Notes: a model not told the origin generated them from the letters alone. DNA of 64,000 nucleotides from DASTFY01 sp963829955 (GCA_963829955.1 CAWHKS010000005.1:186001-250000); one strand, 5' to 3'. Shown: positions 16,540 through 26,266, numbered from the stretch's first letter. Numbers and translations are program-made.

Positions 16540-17469
16540 GTGGTCCTCGATGCCGCCACCGTGCCCGCCATCGGCGATGCCCTGCGCCACATCACGATCA
16601 GCGGCGTCTTCTACTGCCCGTCGTATCTCCGTGAACCGTGGGGTGGGGTTCTGCCCCCGATGCCCGGATGCCTGTGGTTCCACGTCGTCACGTCGGGCCA
16701 GTGCGAGTTGGTCGTCGGCGACGATCGTCGCCAGCTGCGGTCCGGCGATCTCGCCCTCGTGCCCCACGGCGCCGGCCATCGCATCGCGGCCGGCGACCCG
16801 ACCGAGTACCCGCTGATCCCCGACCTGCCGCACGAGGAGCAGTCCGAGAACTACGCCGTGCTGCGTTACGGCGAGGACGGTCCGCTCACGGAGCTGGTCT
16901 GCGGCGGGCTGCGCCTGGAGCATCCCGCGGCGCGGCGCCTGCTCGACGGCCTACCGCCGGTCGTGCATGTCAGCACCGTCCGTCGCACCGTGCTCGGCGC
17001 CACGCTCGATCTGTTGGCCGAGGAAGTGCGAGGCCGGGAGGTCGGGAGCGAGGCAGTGATCAGCCGGTTGTGCGACATCCTGGTAATCCAGGCCATTCGC
17101 CAGTGGATGGCACATGGCGACACGACCGGCTCTCCATGGCTGCGGGCGATGGTCGATCCACGCGTCGGCCCGGCGCTCGCCGCGCTGCACGCCGACCCGG
17201 CCGCGCCGTGGACGGTCGGGTCACTGGCCTCGCAGGCGGCGATGTCGCGCTCGGCGTTCGCTGCTCGCTTCCGCGAGCTCCTCGGTCAACCTGTGATGAC
17301 CTACCTGACCGAGCTGCGCATGCAGCTCGCGGTCGACCTGCTCCACCGCAGCGACCGAACCGTGGCCGAAGTCGCCACCGCCGTCGGCTACGAGTCCGAC
17401 GCCTCGTTCAGTCGCGTGTTCAGGCGTCATCTCGGGACCTCGCCCCGCCGGTTGCGTCAGGCGTCCTGA
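16540..17469 (+). CDS. AraC-family regulator with cupin_6 sensor domain
   Basis: 309-residue AraC/XylS-type activator. The N-terminal cupin-like domain (about 15-190) includes FHVVTSGQCELVV, LRSGDLALVPHGAGHRI and ENYAVLRYGEDGPLTELVCG, the layout of the AraC 'cupin_6' group. The two HTH motifs are WTVGSLASQAAMSRSAFAAR and RTVAEVATAVGYESDASFSR, ending FRRHLGTSPRRLR. GTG at 16540 lies 6 bases after CACGAT, so the mRNA is probably leaderless. It is divergent from the PPOX-like gene, its most likely target besides itself. Confidence 0.88.
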   Translation: MVLDAATVPAIGDALRHITISGVFYCPSYLREPWGGVLPPMPGCLWFHVVTSGQCELVVGDDRRQLRSGDLALVPHGAGHRIAAGDPTEYPLIPDLPHEEQSENYAVLRYGEDGPLTELVCGGLRLEHPAARRLLDGLPPVVHVSTVRRTVLGATLDLLAEEVRGREVGSEAVISRLCDILVIQAIRQWMAHGDTTGSPWLRAMVDPRVGPALAALHADPAAPWTVGSLASQAAMSRSAFAARFRELLGQPVMTYLTELRMQLAVDLLHRSDRTVAEVATAVGYESDASFSRVFRRHLGTSPRRLRQAS

Positions 17470-17669
17470 GCATCCGGTCCGTCGAGACGAAGCGTGGATG
17501 ATCGAGGACGATGCATCCCTCATCGCAACGAGCTGATCAGGTCGTTGTCCGGCCCGTAGGAACAGAACCTCGTCCTCAGACGTGCGTCGATCAGCGGGCC
17601 GGTTGGGCCACGCCGCAGCTGCGCGGCTGAGAGCGGACGCCCACCACGCGCACTGACACGCGGGACCGC

Positions 17670-18033
17670 CTACGGCCTCGGTCGTCGCTTCGACCCACGG
17701 GGCGGAGGAGACCTCATCCACCGAGCAGAACGACACGTGGCGGATTCTGGTCCCGGAGCCCTCGAGGAGCCGCAGGGGATCCGGCAGCGCGGCCCCGTCG
17801 TTGAAGCCCAAGTTGGCGTGCCGCGAGTAGGTGGCGACGTGGCAGATCCTGTCCTGCCAGCGTCGTGTCGGGCTGTAGACGAGCGACACCGCGTTGGTCG
17901 CGTCCCACACGAACTCGTGGGCGTTCGGCATGACGCCGAGCACACGATCCCGCAGGGCATGAACGATCTCGGCCACGTCGTCGTCGAAAGGCGACAAGAA
18001 GGTCTCGAGGGCGGCCGGCACGTCTCGACCCAC
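17670..18033 (-). CDS. DUF1801 (YdhG-like) protein, 3' end unresolved
   Basis: About 120 residues of the YjbR/DUF1801 type: VPAALETFLSPFDDDVAEIV, HALRDRVLGVMPNAHEFV, then RICHVATYSRHANLGFNDGA and GSGTRIRHVSFCSVDEVSSA. The N-terminal frame does not stop until 17221, which would run 250 bases antisense into the AraC gene. The family normally ends near WVEATTEAV, where a TAG exists in the next frame (17672-17670). The interval length 3n+1 fits one inserted base, so I end the gene there. Start is GTG at 18033, 7 bases after TAACGT. GTG at 18042 is possible. Divergent from rph. Function unknown. Confidence 0.65.
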
Positions 18034-18040
18034 GCGTCGC

Positions 18041-18046
18041 ACGTTA
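18041..18046 (-). promoter_or_regulatory. -10-like box of the DUF1801 gene
   Basis: TAACGT on the reverse strand, 7 bases before the GTG at 18033. It lies 34 bases from the palindrome upstream of rph. Confidence 0.4.
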
Positions 18047-18079
18047 GGTCTCCCGCCACCTTCAACGTACCCCAGGGCT

Positions 18080-18101
18080 GGGGTCTTGCTGCAAGGACCC
18101 C
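18080..18101. promoter_or_regulatory. Rifamycin-associated-element-like palindrome
   Basis: GGGGTCTTGC, then T, then GCAAGGACCCC: a near-perfect inverted repeat with one unpaired G, 59 bases before the rph start codon. It closely resembles the rifamycin-associated element (RAE), the GGGGCTTGC...GCAAG...CCCC palindrome reported upstream of rifamycin-inactivating genes in actinobacteria and needed for rifamycin induction. The match is from memory of the consensus, not a computed score. Confidence 0.7.
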
Positions 18102-18160
18102 GAATGTGCTGTGAATGCTCTCGTCGACCGACGAGCCGGGCGACCGTTGGAGGCCACGAC

Positions 18161-20776
18161 ATGCACACCGTCCAGCCCGACTGCTACGTGCTGGGTTTCG
18201 AGGAGATCGACCGGGCGCAGGTCGCGCTCGTTGGTGGCAAGGGCGCGCACCTGGGGGAGCTCTCGCGGATCGAAGGCATCCGCGTGCCGTCCGGCTTCTG
18301 TGTGACAACGGACGCGTTCCGGCGGATCATGGCGGAAGCGCCGTCGATCGATGATCGGCTTGATCGGCTGTCGCGCCTGAGTCCGAACGACCGGGAGTCG
18401 ATCCGCCCGCTCAGCGCAGAGATCCGGCGGACCGTCGACGAGATCGCCATGCCGCACGATCTGGCGGCGGCGATCACCGGTGCGCTCACCCGGCTCGGCG
18501 GGCAGGCGGCCTACGCCGTCCGATCCAGCGCCACGGCGGAGGACCTGCCGTCGGCCTCGTTCGCGGGCCAGCACGAGACTTACCTCAACATCGTTGGGCC
18601 AGCGGCGATCCTGCGGCACGTCAGCCGGTGCTGGGCCTCCCTCTTCACCGAGCGGGCCGTGACCTATCGCCTGCGGAACGGCTTCGACCACCGGAGGGTC
18701 CACATGGCCGTGGTCGTGCAGCGGATGGTCTCTCCGGTGGCCGCCGGCGTCCTGTTCACGGCCGACCCTGTCACGTCGAACCGGAAGGTCGTCTCGGTCG
18801 AGGCGGGCTTCGGCCTCGGCGAGGCCTTGGTCTCCGGTCTGGTGAACGCTGACGTCTTCAAGGTGCGCGACGGTGGCGTCGTCACCAAGGCCGTCGCCAC
18901 CAAGCGGTTCGCCGTTCACGCCTCGGCGGGCGGCGGGGCGATGGAACAGCCGATCGATCCCGAACGGCGGGAGCAGCCGGCGCTGACCGACGCGCAGGTC
19001 GTCCGGCTCGCGCGGTTGGGCCAGCTGATCGAATCGCACTTCGGATGCCCCCAGGACATCGAATGGTGCCTGGCCGACGATCGTTTCCAGATCGTCCAGA
19101 GCCGGCCGATCACGACGCTGTTCCCGATCCCGCTGGCCGGCGACGGAGAGAACCACGTCTACGTCTCCGTCGGTCACCAGCAGATGATGACGGACCCGAT
19201 GAAGCCCCTCGGGCTCTCCTTGTGGCAGCTCACAGCCCTCAGGCCGATGTACGAGGCGGGCGGGAGGCTGTTCGTCGACGTCACCCTCGGCTTGGCTTCG
19301 CCATCGAGCCGGGCAGGCCTCTTGAAGGTACTGGGGAAGGGGGATCCGCTGATCGGGGACGCGCTGCAGACCATCCTCGACCGCGGCGACTTCATCCCTT
19401 CGCTCCCGGACGAGGATCCTGCCCCGTCGCGGGCCGACGAGTCGCCCGCCCAGATCGAAACCGACCCGGCCGTCGTCATCGAACTGATCGGGCGCAACCA
19501 GGCCTCCATCACCGCCCTGGAACGAGACATCCAGGCGAAGTCCGGAGAGGCGCTGCTCGACTTCATCCTCGTCGACCTCGAGGAACTGAAGCGACTCCTG
19601 CTACATCCGCAGAGCCATCAGGTGATCATGGCGGGGATGGAGGCCACGTGGTGGCTCAACGAGCAGATGCACGCGTGGCTGGGCGAAGAGAACGCTGCCG
19701 ACACGCTCACGCAGTCCGTCCCCCACAACGTCACGTCGGACATGGGGCTGGCACTCCTGGACGTTGCTGACGTCATCCGCCCCCATCCGGATGTGGTGGC
19801 CTTTCTGCGCGATGTCGACGGCGAAGGCTTCCTGGACGAGCTGCCCGAGCTGGCGGGCGGGCAAGAGGCGCACGACGCCATCCGGGCCTACCTCGACATG
19901 TACGGCATGCGCTGTTTCGGCGAGATCGACATCACGAGGCCGCGTTGGAGCGAACGCCCCACGACGCTCGTTCCTGTCATCCTCGCCAACGTCAAGAACT
20001 TCCAGCCGGGTGCCCGTCAGCGGCGCTTCGAGCAAGGACAGCAGGAGGCGCGCACGAAGAAACAGGAGCTGCTCGAGCGCTTGCGCGCGTTGCCGGACGG
20101 AGCGCAAAAGGCCGAAGAGACGAAGCGGATGATCGACCGCGTCCGGACGTTCGCCGGGTACCGCGAGTATCCGAAGTACGGCATCGTCAGCCGCTACTTC
20201 GTGTACAAACAGGCGTTGCTCGAAGAGGCCGAGCGCCTCGTGCAGGCCCAGGTGCTCGGCGAGACGGACGACGTCTTCTACCTCACGTTCCAGGAGCTCC
20301 ACGACGTCGTACGCACGAACCAGGTGGATGACGAGCTCATCCGCCAACGTAAGGACGCGTTCAGGTCGTACCAAGCGCTCACACCGCCACGGGTCCTCAC
20401 GTCAGACGGCGAGATCGTGGCCGGGACGTACCGTCGCGACGACCTGCCGACCGGCGCGCTGGTCGGCTTACCGGTTTCCGCCGGGACGGTCGAGGGGCGG
20501 GCCCGCGTCATCATCGACATGGCGGAAGCCGACCTCGAACCTGGCGACATCCTCGTCACCGCCTACACGGATCCCAGCTGGTCGCCCCTGTTCGTCGCCA
20601 TCAACGGCCTGGTGACCGAGGTCGGGGGCTTGATGACCCACGGCGCCGTGATCGCACGGGAGTACGGCCTGCCCGCGGTCGTGGGCGTCGAGAACGCGAC
20701 GCACCTGATCCAGGATGGGCAGCGGATCCGGGTCAACGGAACGCAGGGCTACGTCGAGATCCTCCCCGCGACCTGA
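18161..20776 (+). CDS. rph: Rifampin phosphotransferase
   Basis: 871-residue three-domain enzyme that inactivates rifamycins by transferring the beta-phosphate of ATP to the drug. The N-terminal ATP-binding domain (about 1-310) has VGGKGAHLGELSRI, YAVRSSATAEDLPSASFAGQ, TADPVTSNRK and DIEWCLADDRFQIVQSRPIT. A long middle domain (about 320-760) is the rifamycin-binding part. The C-terminal swivelling domain carries GGLMTHGAVIAREYGLPAVV with His827 as phosphocarrier. Length and His position agree with characterised RPH enzymes, and PEP synthase is the main alternative. The ATG at 18161 follows TTGGAGG. The RAE-like palindrome upstream supports the assignment and suggests rifamycin induction. Confidence 0.88.
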   Translation: MHTVQPDCYVLGFEEIDRAQVALVGGKGAHLGELSRIEGIRVPSGFCVTTDAFRRIMAEAPSIDDRLDRLSRLSPNDRESIRPLSAEIRRTVDEIAMPHDLAAAITGALTRLGGQAAYAVRSSATAEDLPSASFAGQHETYLNIVGPAAILRHVSRCWASLFTERAVTYRLRNGFDHRRVHMAVVVQRMVSPVAAGVLFTADPVTSNRKVVSVEAGFGLGEALVSGLVNADVFKVRDGGVVTKAVATKRFAVHASAGGGAMEQPIDPERREQPALTDAQVVRLARLGQLIESHFGCPQDIEWCLADDRFQIVQSRPITTLFPIPLAGDGENHVYVSVGHQQMMTDPMKPLGLSLWQLTALRPMYEAGGRLFVDVTLGLASPSSRAGLLKVLGKGDPLIGDALQTILDRGDFIPSLPDEDPAPSRADESPAQIETDPAVVIELIGRNQASITALERDIQAKSGEALLDFILVDLEELKRLLLHPQSHQVIMAGMEATWWLNEQMHAWLGEENAADTLTQSVPHNVTSDMGLALLDVADVIRPHPDVVAFLRDVDGEGFLDELPELAGGQEAHDAIRAYLDMYGMRCFGEIDITRPRWSERPTTLVPVILANVKNFQPGARQRRFEQGQQEARTKKQELLERLRALPDGAQKAEETKRMIDRVRTFAGYREYPKYGIVSRYFVYKQALLEEAERLVQAQVLGETDDVFYLTFQELHDVVRTNQVDDELIRQRKDAFRSYQALTPPRVLTSDGEIVAGTYRRDDLPTGALVGLPVSAGTVEGRARVIIDMAEADLEPGDILVTAYTDPSWSPLFVAINGLVTEVGGLMTHGAVIAREYGLPAVVGVENATHLIQDGQRIRVNGTQGYVEILPAT

Positions 20777-20791
20777 CCGCCAACCGCAGAG

Positions 20792-21784
20792 CTACGTGGC
20801 ATCGACCTTGGGCATGATCTCCTCCTTGAGCCGCTTGAGATCGTCGAGCGTCTTCGCCACCGGCACGTCCTGGAACGGCGGCCAGAGGAGTGGCATCGTC
20901 AGCCCGACCTCCTTGTAGCGCTTGAGGATGTCGGTGATCTGCGCGGCGGTCCCCGCCATCAGGTTGCTGCCCTTGCCCTGCGGCGTCTGATCCGTCTCCT
21001 CGTCCGTGATGACGAACCAGATCATGCTGCAGATCTCGAGATCGTCGACCGAACGGGAGCTCCCGAGCTCCTCGAGCTCGCGCTGGATGGAGCCGCGCCA
21101 CTGCGCGAGCTCGTCCGGCGTGTCCTGGATGCCGATCCAGCCCGACAGGCCGTACTTCGCGATGCGGCTCGCCGAACGCTTCGGGTCCTTGAGCCCACTG
21201 AAGAAGATCGGCGGGTGCGGTTGCTGCAGAGGCTTCGCTCCGAATCCGCACCGGTCGAAGTCGGCGAACTCGCCGTGGTACTCGAACAGGTCGTTCGTCC
21301 AGATGCCCTGCATGATCTCGATCGTCTCGCGCACGTGCGTGTGCCGCTTGGGGAAGATGTGCGAGGCGCTCGCGGCTGCGAACTCCTCGGGCATCCAGCC
21401 GGACCCGACGCCCACGTTGACCCTGCCGTTCGAGAGGTGGTCGACGGTGGCGATCTCCGCCGCGAGGACACCGGGCGCGCGGTAGGGCGTGTCGGTGATG
21501 CTCATGCCGATCCGCACCTTCGTCGTCTTCGCGGCGAGCCACGGGATCAGCGGCCAGCCTTGGAGCCACTCACCTCCGGAGGACACCGGCAACGCCTTCG
21601 GGAACTCCTCCATCATGCCGAACGAGTACTGGAGCTCCGCGCGATCGGACGCTTCCGGGACGACGATCCGGTCGAGCGTCCAGACGGAGTCGAAGTCGAG
21701 CTCCTCGGCGAGGTTCGTGAGATCCTCGAGCTCCTTGACGGTCACCTTGTCACGGAAGTTCGGCAAGTAAAGAGCGAGCTTCAT
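20792..21784 (-). CDS. LLM-class (F420-dependent type) oxidoreductase
   Basis: 330-residue luciferase-like TIM-barrel oxidoreductase. Seen are MKLALYLPNF at the start, then WLAAKTTKVRIGMSITDTPY and RAPGVLAAEIATVDHLSNGR. These are followed by VNVGVGSGWMPEEFAAAS, the usual cofactor-binding run of actinobacterial F420-dependent members. Whether F420 or FMN is used cannot be decided by eye. Start is the ATG at 21784 after GAGGAGG. It lies about 100 bases downstream of the acyl-CoA synthetase on the same strand, a pairing common in lipid or steroid catabolic loci. Substrate unknown. Confidence 0.85.
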   Translation of the reverse strand: MKLALYLPNFRDKVTVKELEDLTNLAEELDFDSVWTLDRIVVPEASDRAELQYSFGMMEEFPKALPVSSGGEWLQGWPLIPWLAAKTTKVRIGMSITDTPYRAPGVLAAEIATVDHLSNGRVNVGVGSGWMPEEFAAASASHIFPKRHTHVRETIEIMQGIWTNDLFEYHGEFADFDRCGFGAKPLQQPHPPIFFSGLKDPKRSASRIAKYGLSGWIGIQDTPDELAQWRGSIQRELEELGSSRSVDDLEICSMIWFVITDEETDQTPQGKGSNLMAGTAAQITDILKRYKEVGLTMPLLWPPFQDVPVAKTLDDLKRLKEEIMPKVDAT

Positions 21785-21885
21785 GGGAGACAGCCTCCTC
21801 ACCGTTCGTCAGTGGGTCGCAACGGGCCGACGTTGATGTCGAGCGGCACACCCCCGAGCCCCTCGACCTGCCTGCGAGGCGGAAC

Positions 21886-23445
21886 CTAACAGGTGGCCGA
21901 ACCACCCTCCTCTGCTTCGGCCCGGAGCCGATCGCGGAGTTCCCGCTTGACGACCTTGCCGTAGTTGTTGGTCGGCAGGGCGTCGACGAACAGGTAGTCC
22001 TTGGGACGCTTGAAGCGGGCGATGTTGTCGAGGCACGTCCGATCGAGGTCCTCGACCGGCGGCGGGGCAGCGCCGTCGGCCGCGACGACGAACGCCACGA
22101 CCGCCTCGCCCCACTCCGTGTCGGGCCGGCCGACGACGGCGGCTGCTCGGACGCCAGGGTGGCGGAGCAGCGCCTCTTCGACCTCCCGGGGATAGATGTT
22201 CATCCCCCCGCTGATGATCAGGTCCTTGGACCGGTCCCGCAGCGTGAGGTATCCGTCGTCGTCGAAGCTCCCGACGTCGCCGGTGTGCAGCCAACCTGCT
22301 CGCAGGGCCTCGGCGGTGGCATCGGGCTGCTTCCAGTAGCCGGCCATGACCACGTCGCCCCGGACCACCACCTCGCCGACGGCGCCGGCGGGAAGGTCGC
22401 GGTCGTCGTCGTCGACGACGCGGACGTCGACATCGGTGCGGGGGACACCGACGCTCTGCAGGCGGTCCCCCCACCGGGGATGGTCCCGGTCGGCGTGGTC
22501 CTCCTTGGACAGGGCGGTGATCGTCATCGGGCTCTCGCCCTGCCCGTAGATCTGGGCCAAGCGGGGACCGAAGACCTCGAGTGCGTCCTCCAGGTCGGCC
22601 AGGTACATCGGAGCGCCGCCGTAGATGATCGTCTTCAGGGGGGAGAGATCCGCGGTGGCGACAGCCCGGTCGCTGGTCAGCCGCTTCACCATGGTGGGTG
22701 CGGCGAAGAACGACATGCCCGGCCAGCGCCGCAGGAGGGCGGCGATCTCATCGCCGTCCACGCCGCCGGACTCCGGAACCACGCTCACGGCCCCCCGGGC
22801 CACGTGGGGTAGCCCGTAGAGCCCCGAACCGTGCGACAGCGGCGCGGCATGGAGGATGCAGTCCTTCGGCATCACAGGGTCGATGTCGGCGAAGTAGCTG
22901 AGCGTCGCCATGAGCAGGTTGCGGTGTGTGAGCGTGGCTCCCTTGGGCCGGCCTGTGGTGCCGCTCGTGTAGAACAGCCAGGCCGGGTCTTCCGGCTGCC
23001 GCCCGACGAGCGGCACCGGCGACGAGGCCGTGAGCCGGTCCCACCGCTCACCGGGCGCCACCATCGCTGCCTTGAGTGAAGCGACGGTGCCGACCAGTGA
23101 CTCGACATCGCCGGCATGGTCGGCGTCGGTCACGACGACAGCCGACTCGCTGTGGTCGAGGATGTAGGCGATCTCGTCGCGATGGAGGCGAGCGTTGACC
23201 GGCACGGCCACGAGACCGGCATGCCAGATGGCGAACAGCGCCTCGAGGTACTCGGGCCGGTTGCGCATCACGATGGCGACCCGGTCACCGGGCGACAGAC
23301 CGAAGTCGTCGCGCAGACCGGAGGCCGCGCTCGCCGTCCGGGCGGCGAACTCGCCCCAGCCGGCGTGGATGCGTTCGCCGTCAGCCAGCGCCGGGCCGTC
23401 GGGCCGCTGGCGGCCGTTCCGCTCCACCCACACGGCGAGGTTCAT
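21886..23445 (-). CDS. AMP-forming acyl-CoA synthetase/ligase
   Basis: 519-residue ANL-superfamily ligase that activates a carboxylic acid as acyl-AMP and then acyl-CoA. All core motifs are present: P-loop YTSGTTGRPKGATLTHRN, YGQGESPMT, GWLHTGDVGSFDDDGYLTLR, DRSKDLIISGGMNIYPREVE and the C-terminal catalytic lysine in NNYGKVVKREL. Acid specificity cannot be read from sequence. The ATG at 23445 overlaps the stop of a small upstream frame (ATGA). The LLM oxidoreductase follows on the same strand, suggesting a catabolic operon. Confidence 0.9.
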   Translation of the reverse strand: MNLAVWVERNGRQRPDGPALADGERIHAGWGEFAARTASAASGLRDDFGLSPGDRVAIVMRNRPEYLEALFAIWHAGLVAVPVNARLHRDEIAYILDHSESAVVVTDADHAGDVESLVGTVASLKAAMVAPGERWDRLTASSPVPLVGRQPEDPAWLFYTSGTTGRPKGATLTHRNLLMATLSYFADIDPVMPKDCILHAAPLSHGSGLYGLPHVARGAVSVVPESGGVDGDEIAALLRRWPGMSFFAAPTMVKRLTSDRAVATADLSPLKTIIYGGAPMYLADLEDALEVFGPRLAQIYGQGESPMTITALSKEDHADRDHPRWGDRLQSVGVPRTDVDVRVVDDDDRDLPAGAVGEVVVRGDVVMAGYWKQPDATAEALRAGWLHTGDVGSFDDDGYLTLRDRSKDLIISGGMNIYPREVEEALLRHPGVRAAAVVGRPDTEWGEAVVAFVVAADGAAPPPVEDLDRTCLDNIARFKRPKDYLFVDALPTNNYGKVVKRELRDRLRAEAEEGGSATC

Positions 23446-23675
23446 CGCCGCGTCCCGTCCTCGAAGAGGTGGCACCAGCAGGGCGGATCCCCGCCCTCGT
23501 CAATGAACGTCGGGTCCGGTCCGGCGGTCGAACGGCGATCTGGCCGAACAGCAGGCCGTTCTCCTCGTGGATCCGCGGGGTGGGTGTCCGCCTCGATCTC
23601 CTCCACGCCGCACAGCTTGCCGCAACGCACCTGCGGCGATCGCGCGGGTCCCCGGCGTGGGCCAGCCGGGTCCAT
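23442..23675 (-). CDS. Small hypothetical ORF overlapping the acyl-CoA synthetase start
   Basis: Up to 77 residues; the 5' end is not defined. The C-terminus TFIDEGGDPPCWCHLFEDGT resembles a tail seen in small actinobacterial proteins of unknown function. The stop shares an ATGA with the synthetase start, the typical coupling overlap. The N-terminal portion is low-complexity and proline/arginine rich. The next frame reads IHEENGLLFGQIAVRPP, so an indel near 23530 may join two parts of one protein. I cannot assign a function. Confidence 0.35.
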   Translation of the reverse strand: MDPAGPRRGPARSPQVRCGKLCGVEEIEADTHPADPRGERPAVRPDRRSTAGPDPTFIDEGGDPPCWCHLFEDGTRR

Positions 23676-23859
23676 CGCGCCGAGGCCGAACGGTTCCGGG
23701 CGCTACGGGCTACCCCACGAGGATGAGTCCCCGCGGGCCGCGATCACTACCAGGCCGGCAGCCACGGCGACGATCGCCGGTCGCCGATGCGGACGAGCGC
23801 GGGTGCAGGGACGTCATGTCGCGATGGCGCGAGATGTGCCCGCCCGAAGTGGGTGGGAA

Positions 23860-24465
23860 TCACTCGGCGGGGTCGAGCGGTGGGTGCTCGAGGACGCGGG
23901 GCCGGTACTCGACCAGCTGGATGCGGCCGTCGAAGGTGCGGTGGTCGATCATCTCGAGGGCGACATCCGGGTAGCCGTCGTAGATGCGTTCTGCGCCCGT
24001 CGCCCCGGTGATCACCGGGAACATCACGACCCGGAAGCGATCCACGAGCCCGGCTCGCAGCAGCGACCGGCACAGGCTGATGCTGCCGATCGTGCTCAAC
24101 AGACCCGAGCCGCCCTGTTTCATCGCCCGGACGGCTTCGACCGCGTCATCGCGTACGAGCGTGGCGTTCGCCCATGTGAGCGGCTCCTCGAGCGATGCGG
24201 AGAACACCACCTTCGCGGCTCGCGTCAGTTCGTCGACGGACGCCTCCTCGTCGGCGTTGAACTCGTCCGTTCCCGCTGGCATCTCTCCGGCAGCGAAGCC
24301 CGACATCAGCCGGTAGGTGTTCGCTCCCATCACGTACGTGACTTCGGGTTGCTCACCCAGCCAGGCGAGGTACTCAGGACCCTGCAAACCCCAGAAGCCG
24401 GGCCAGCCCTCCGCGGACGCGTAACCGTCGAGGGAAGTGATGAAGTCGACGAGGAGTTCTCGCAT
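23860..24465 (-). CDS. RibD C-terminal/dihydrofolate-reductase-like protein
   Basis: 201-residue member of the RibD_C/DHFR-like family, small NADPH-binding reductases mostly of unknown substrate. Motifs are MRELLVDFITSLDGYASAEG at the start, TYVMGANTYRLM, KVVFSASLEEPLTWANATLV, and LLSTIGSISLCRSLLRAGLV with VDRFRVVMFPVITGATG. The ATG at 24465 is preceded by AAGGACA. The family is frequently labelled 'dihydrofolate reductase family protein', but true folate reduction is unlikely. Stands alone between a gap and the synthetase operon. Confidence 0.85.
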   Translation of the reverse strand: MRELLVDFITSLDGYASAEGWPGFWGLQGPEYLAWLGEQPEVTYVMGANTYRLMSGFAAGEMPAGTDEFNADEEASVDELTRAAKVVFSASLEEPLTWANATLVRDDAVEAVRAMKQGGSGLLSTIGSISLCRSLLRAGLVDRFRVVMFPVITGATGAERIYDGYPDVALEMIDHRTFDGRIQLVEYRPRVLEHPPLDPAE

Positions 24466-24844
24466 GCTCGTGTCCTTGTCCTTGAGTATCGGGTAGCTGC
24501 TTCTGGCTTCGCTACCACAGCGGCACGAGGTTGGACGGACGGCGCGCCGAGAACTCATCGCCAGCGCGCGACCGAGTCGGCGATGTGGACGGTGGCAGAT
24601 GGTGCCGAGCGCCCAGCGGCGCTGCCTCCGCGAGCGCGCCCGAGGCTCGCACCACGAGAGTTCGGTGAACGGCCCGCCGGAGCCACGTCGCGAGCACCTC
24701 GGCAGGGGTCACCGGCGCGTCACCGCTCACACCGGCCGAACTACGCCTGCTCCCCTATGTGCAGACCCAGCCCGCATCACGAGGAACTGATGAATCCACC
24801 ATGCAGCCCTCGCGTGTCGACCAGAGGTCGAGCCGCTCGTGGCC
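24466..24844. other. Gap without recognisable gene
   Basis: About 380 bases between the RibD-like gene and the antiporter. Several arginine/proline-rich frames exist on both strands but none shows family resemblance, a ribosome-binding site or the TANNNT start pattern. Confidence 0.45.
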
Positions 24845-26099
24845 TCACCGATCGGACTCGGATGCAGGGACATCCACCGACGCGCGTTGTGTGCTGTTGA
24901 GCCCAGAGAGGTAGCGGGTGGCCAGCGGTCGCGCCGTGATGCCGTGCGCGATGACGCTGAACACGATCGTCACGGCGATCGTGTTCACGGCGACCATGAC
25001 ACGCGGGTCGGTGCCGCCGAGCTCCTCGATGGCCAGCAGGGCGAACACCACAGACGCCAGCCCACGCGGGCCGAACCAACCGACGAACGCCACCGTCGCC
25101 CGTCCCTGTCGGGTTCCGATGAGTGCGAGTGCCACCGGCACCATCCGCACCACGGTGAGGCTGACGACGGCGTAGATCACGATCCGGGCATCGAGATCCT
25201 CGAACGCGGGGATCACGAAAGCGGCGCCGAAGATGAACCACAGCGCGAGCGACAGCAGGTTCCCGCCTAGCTCGGTGAGCTCGACCGCCTCGACCGCGTC
25301 GTCCCGGGCTGACCACCCAAAGACGAACCCGCCGACGAAGGCGGACACGAACGGGTTCCCACCAGCCTCTGACGCCACGAGAAACGCCAGCAGGGCAAGG
25401 GCCAGGGTGGCCAGCTGTCGAGGCCCTGACTGCATCCAGCCGCGCTGGTGAGCGAAGGCGATGAGCCGGCCGCCGACGAACGCAACCGCAGCGCCGACCG
25501 CCGCGCCGACCAGCAGCTGGCCCAACGCCCCGAACCCGTGCTCGAAGTCGCTTCCGACCACGCCGAGCGCCGTCGCGGCAGCGGCGATGCAGAACGTGAC
25601 GACCGGCGTGGCGATCCCGTCATTGAGGCCGCTCTCGACGTTGAGCACCCGCCTGACACGGGCAGGGAGCCGCTCGTCGGCGATCACCGACGCGCTCGAG
25701 GGCGGCATCGGTCGGCGCCAGGCTCGCCGCGATCAGCCCGGCCACGGCCAACGGCAGACTCGGGAACACCAGAACCGCCAACGCGGCGCCGGCGACGATC
25801 GACAGCGGCAGCCCGATCGCCAACAGTCGGGTCGTCAAGGACAGATCGTGGCGTGCCGCGGCCGGCCGCACCACGGAAGCGTCACCGAACAGCAGCAGCG
25901 CCAGGGTGATCTCGGCCATTCCGTGCACCGTCGAGCCCTCTACGTCGATGCTGCCGATCCCCCAGCTCGAGTTCGCCAGGACCAACCCGGCGACCATGAA
26001 CACGAGCGGCCCGGTCAGGTTGTGCCGGGCGAACCAGCCCGACAGGATCGCCCACCCGAAGATGACGACCGACAACGCGGCCAGGGCAGCTTCGTTCAT
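24845..26099 (-). CDS. CPA-type cation:proton antiporter (one frameshift)
   Basis: About 418 residues and 11-12 membrane helices; a sodium or potassium/proton exchanger. The N-terminal half (MNEAALAALSVVIFGWAILS to ASLAPTDAA) is in one frame. The remainder (SASVIADERLPARVRRVLNV, ESGLNDGIATPVVTF onward) is in another. Dropping one C from the GCCC run near 25700 joins them, and the length is 3n+1. The transport-site motifs APTDA and ESGLND are intact and flank the break exactly as in CPA1 proteins. Later helices include SAFVGGFVFGW and GWFGPRGLASVVFALLAIEE. Probably an uncorrected indel. No regulatory partner nearby. Confidence 0.8.
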
Positions 26100-26242
26100 C
26101 TACGGACCCCGTCTTGATGGTGGACGTCCTCCGCATTGTGAGCGCCCCGACGACGACCCACATTACGAGGACATGGTGATTCCGTCCTCTGGTCGAACAC
26201 ACCCACCGGCTGGGTGTCACCCATCGAGGCACTCAGCCACTG

Positions 26243-26266
26243 CTGCGGGGGACAACCTCCCCGCTG
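26243..26266. terminator. Hairpin after the hydrolase-propeller gene
   Basis: GCGGGG(G)A at 26245-26252 pairs with TCCCCGC at 26258-26264 around a 5-base loop, about 14 bases past the stop at 26278 on the reverse strand. Moderately stable, with one bulge and no T-run. Confidence 0.4.

Noticed and set aside
18086..18160. Longer start for rph at 18086
   Set aside because: It begins inside the palindrome and lacks a ribosome-binding site; 18161 follows GGAGG.
23116..24900. 594-residue open frame across the synthetase start and the RibD-like gene
   Set aside because: Spans two well-supported minus-strand genes; composition is shadow-like.
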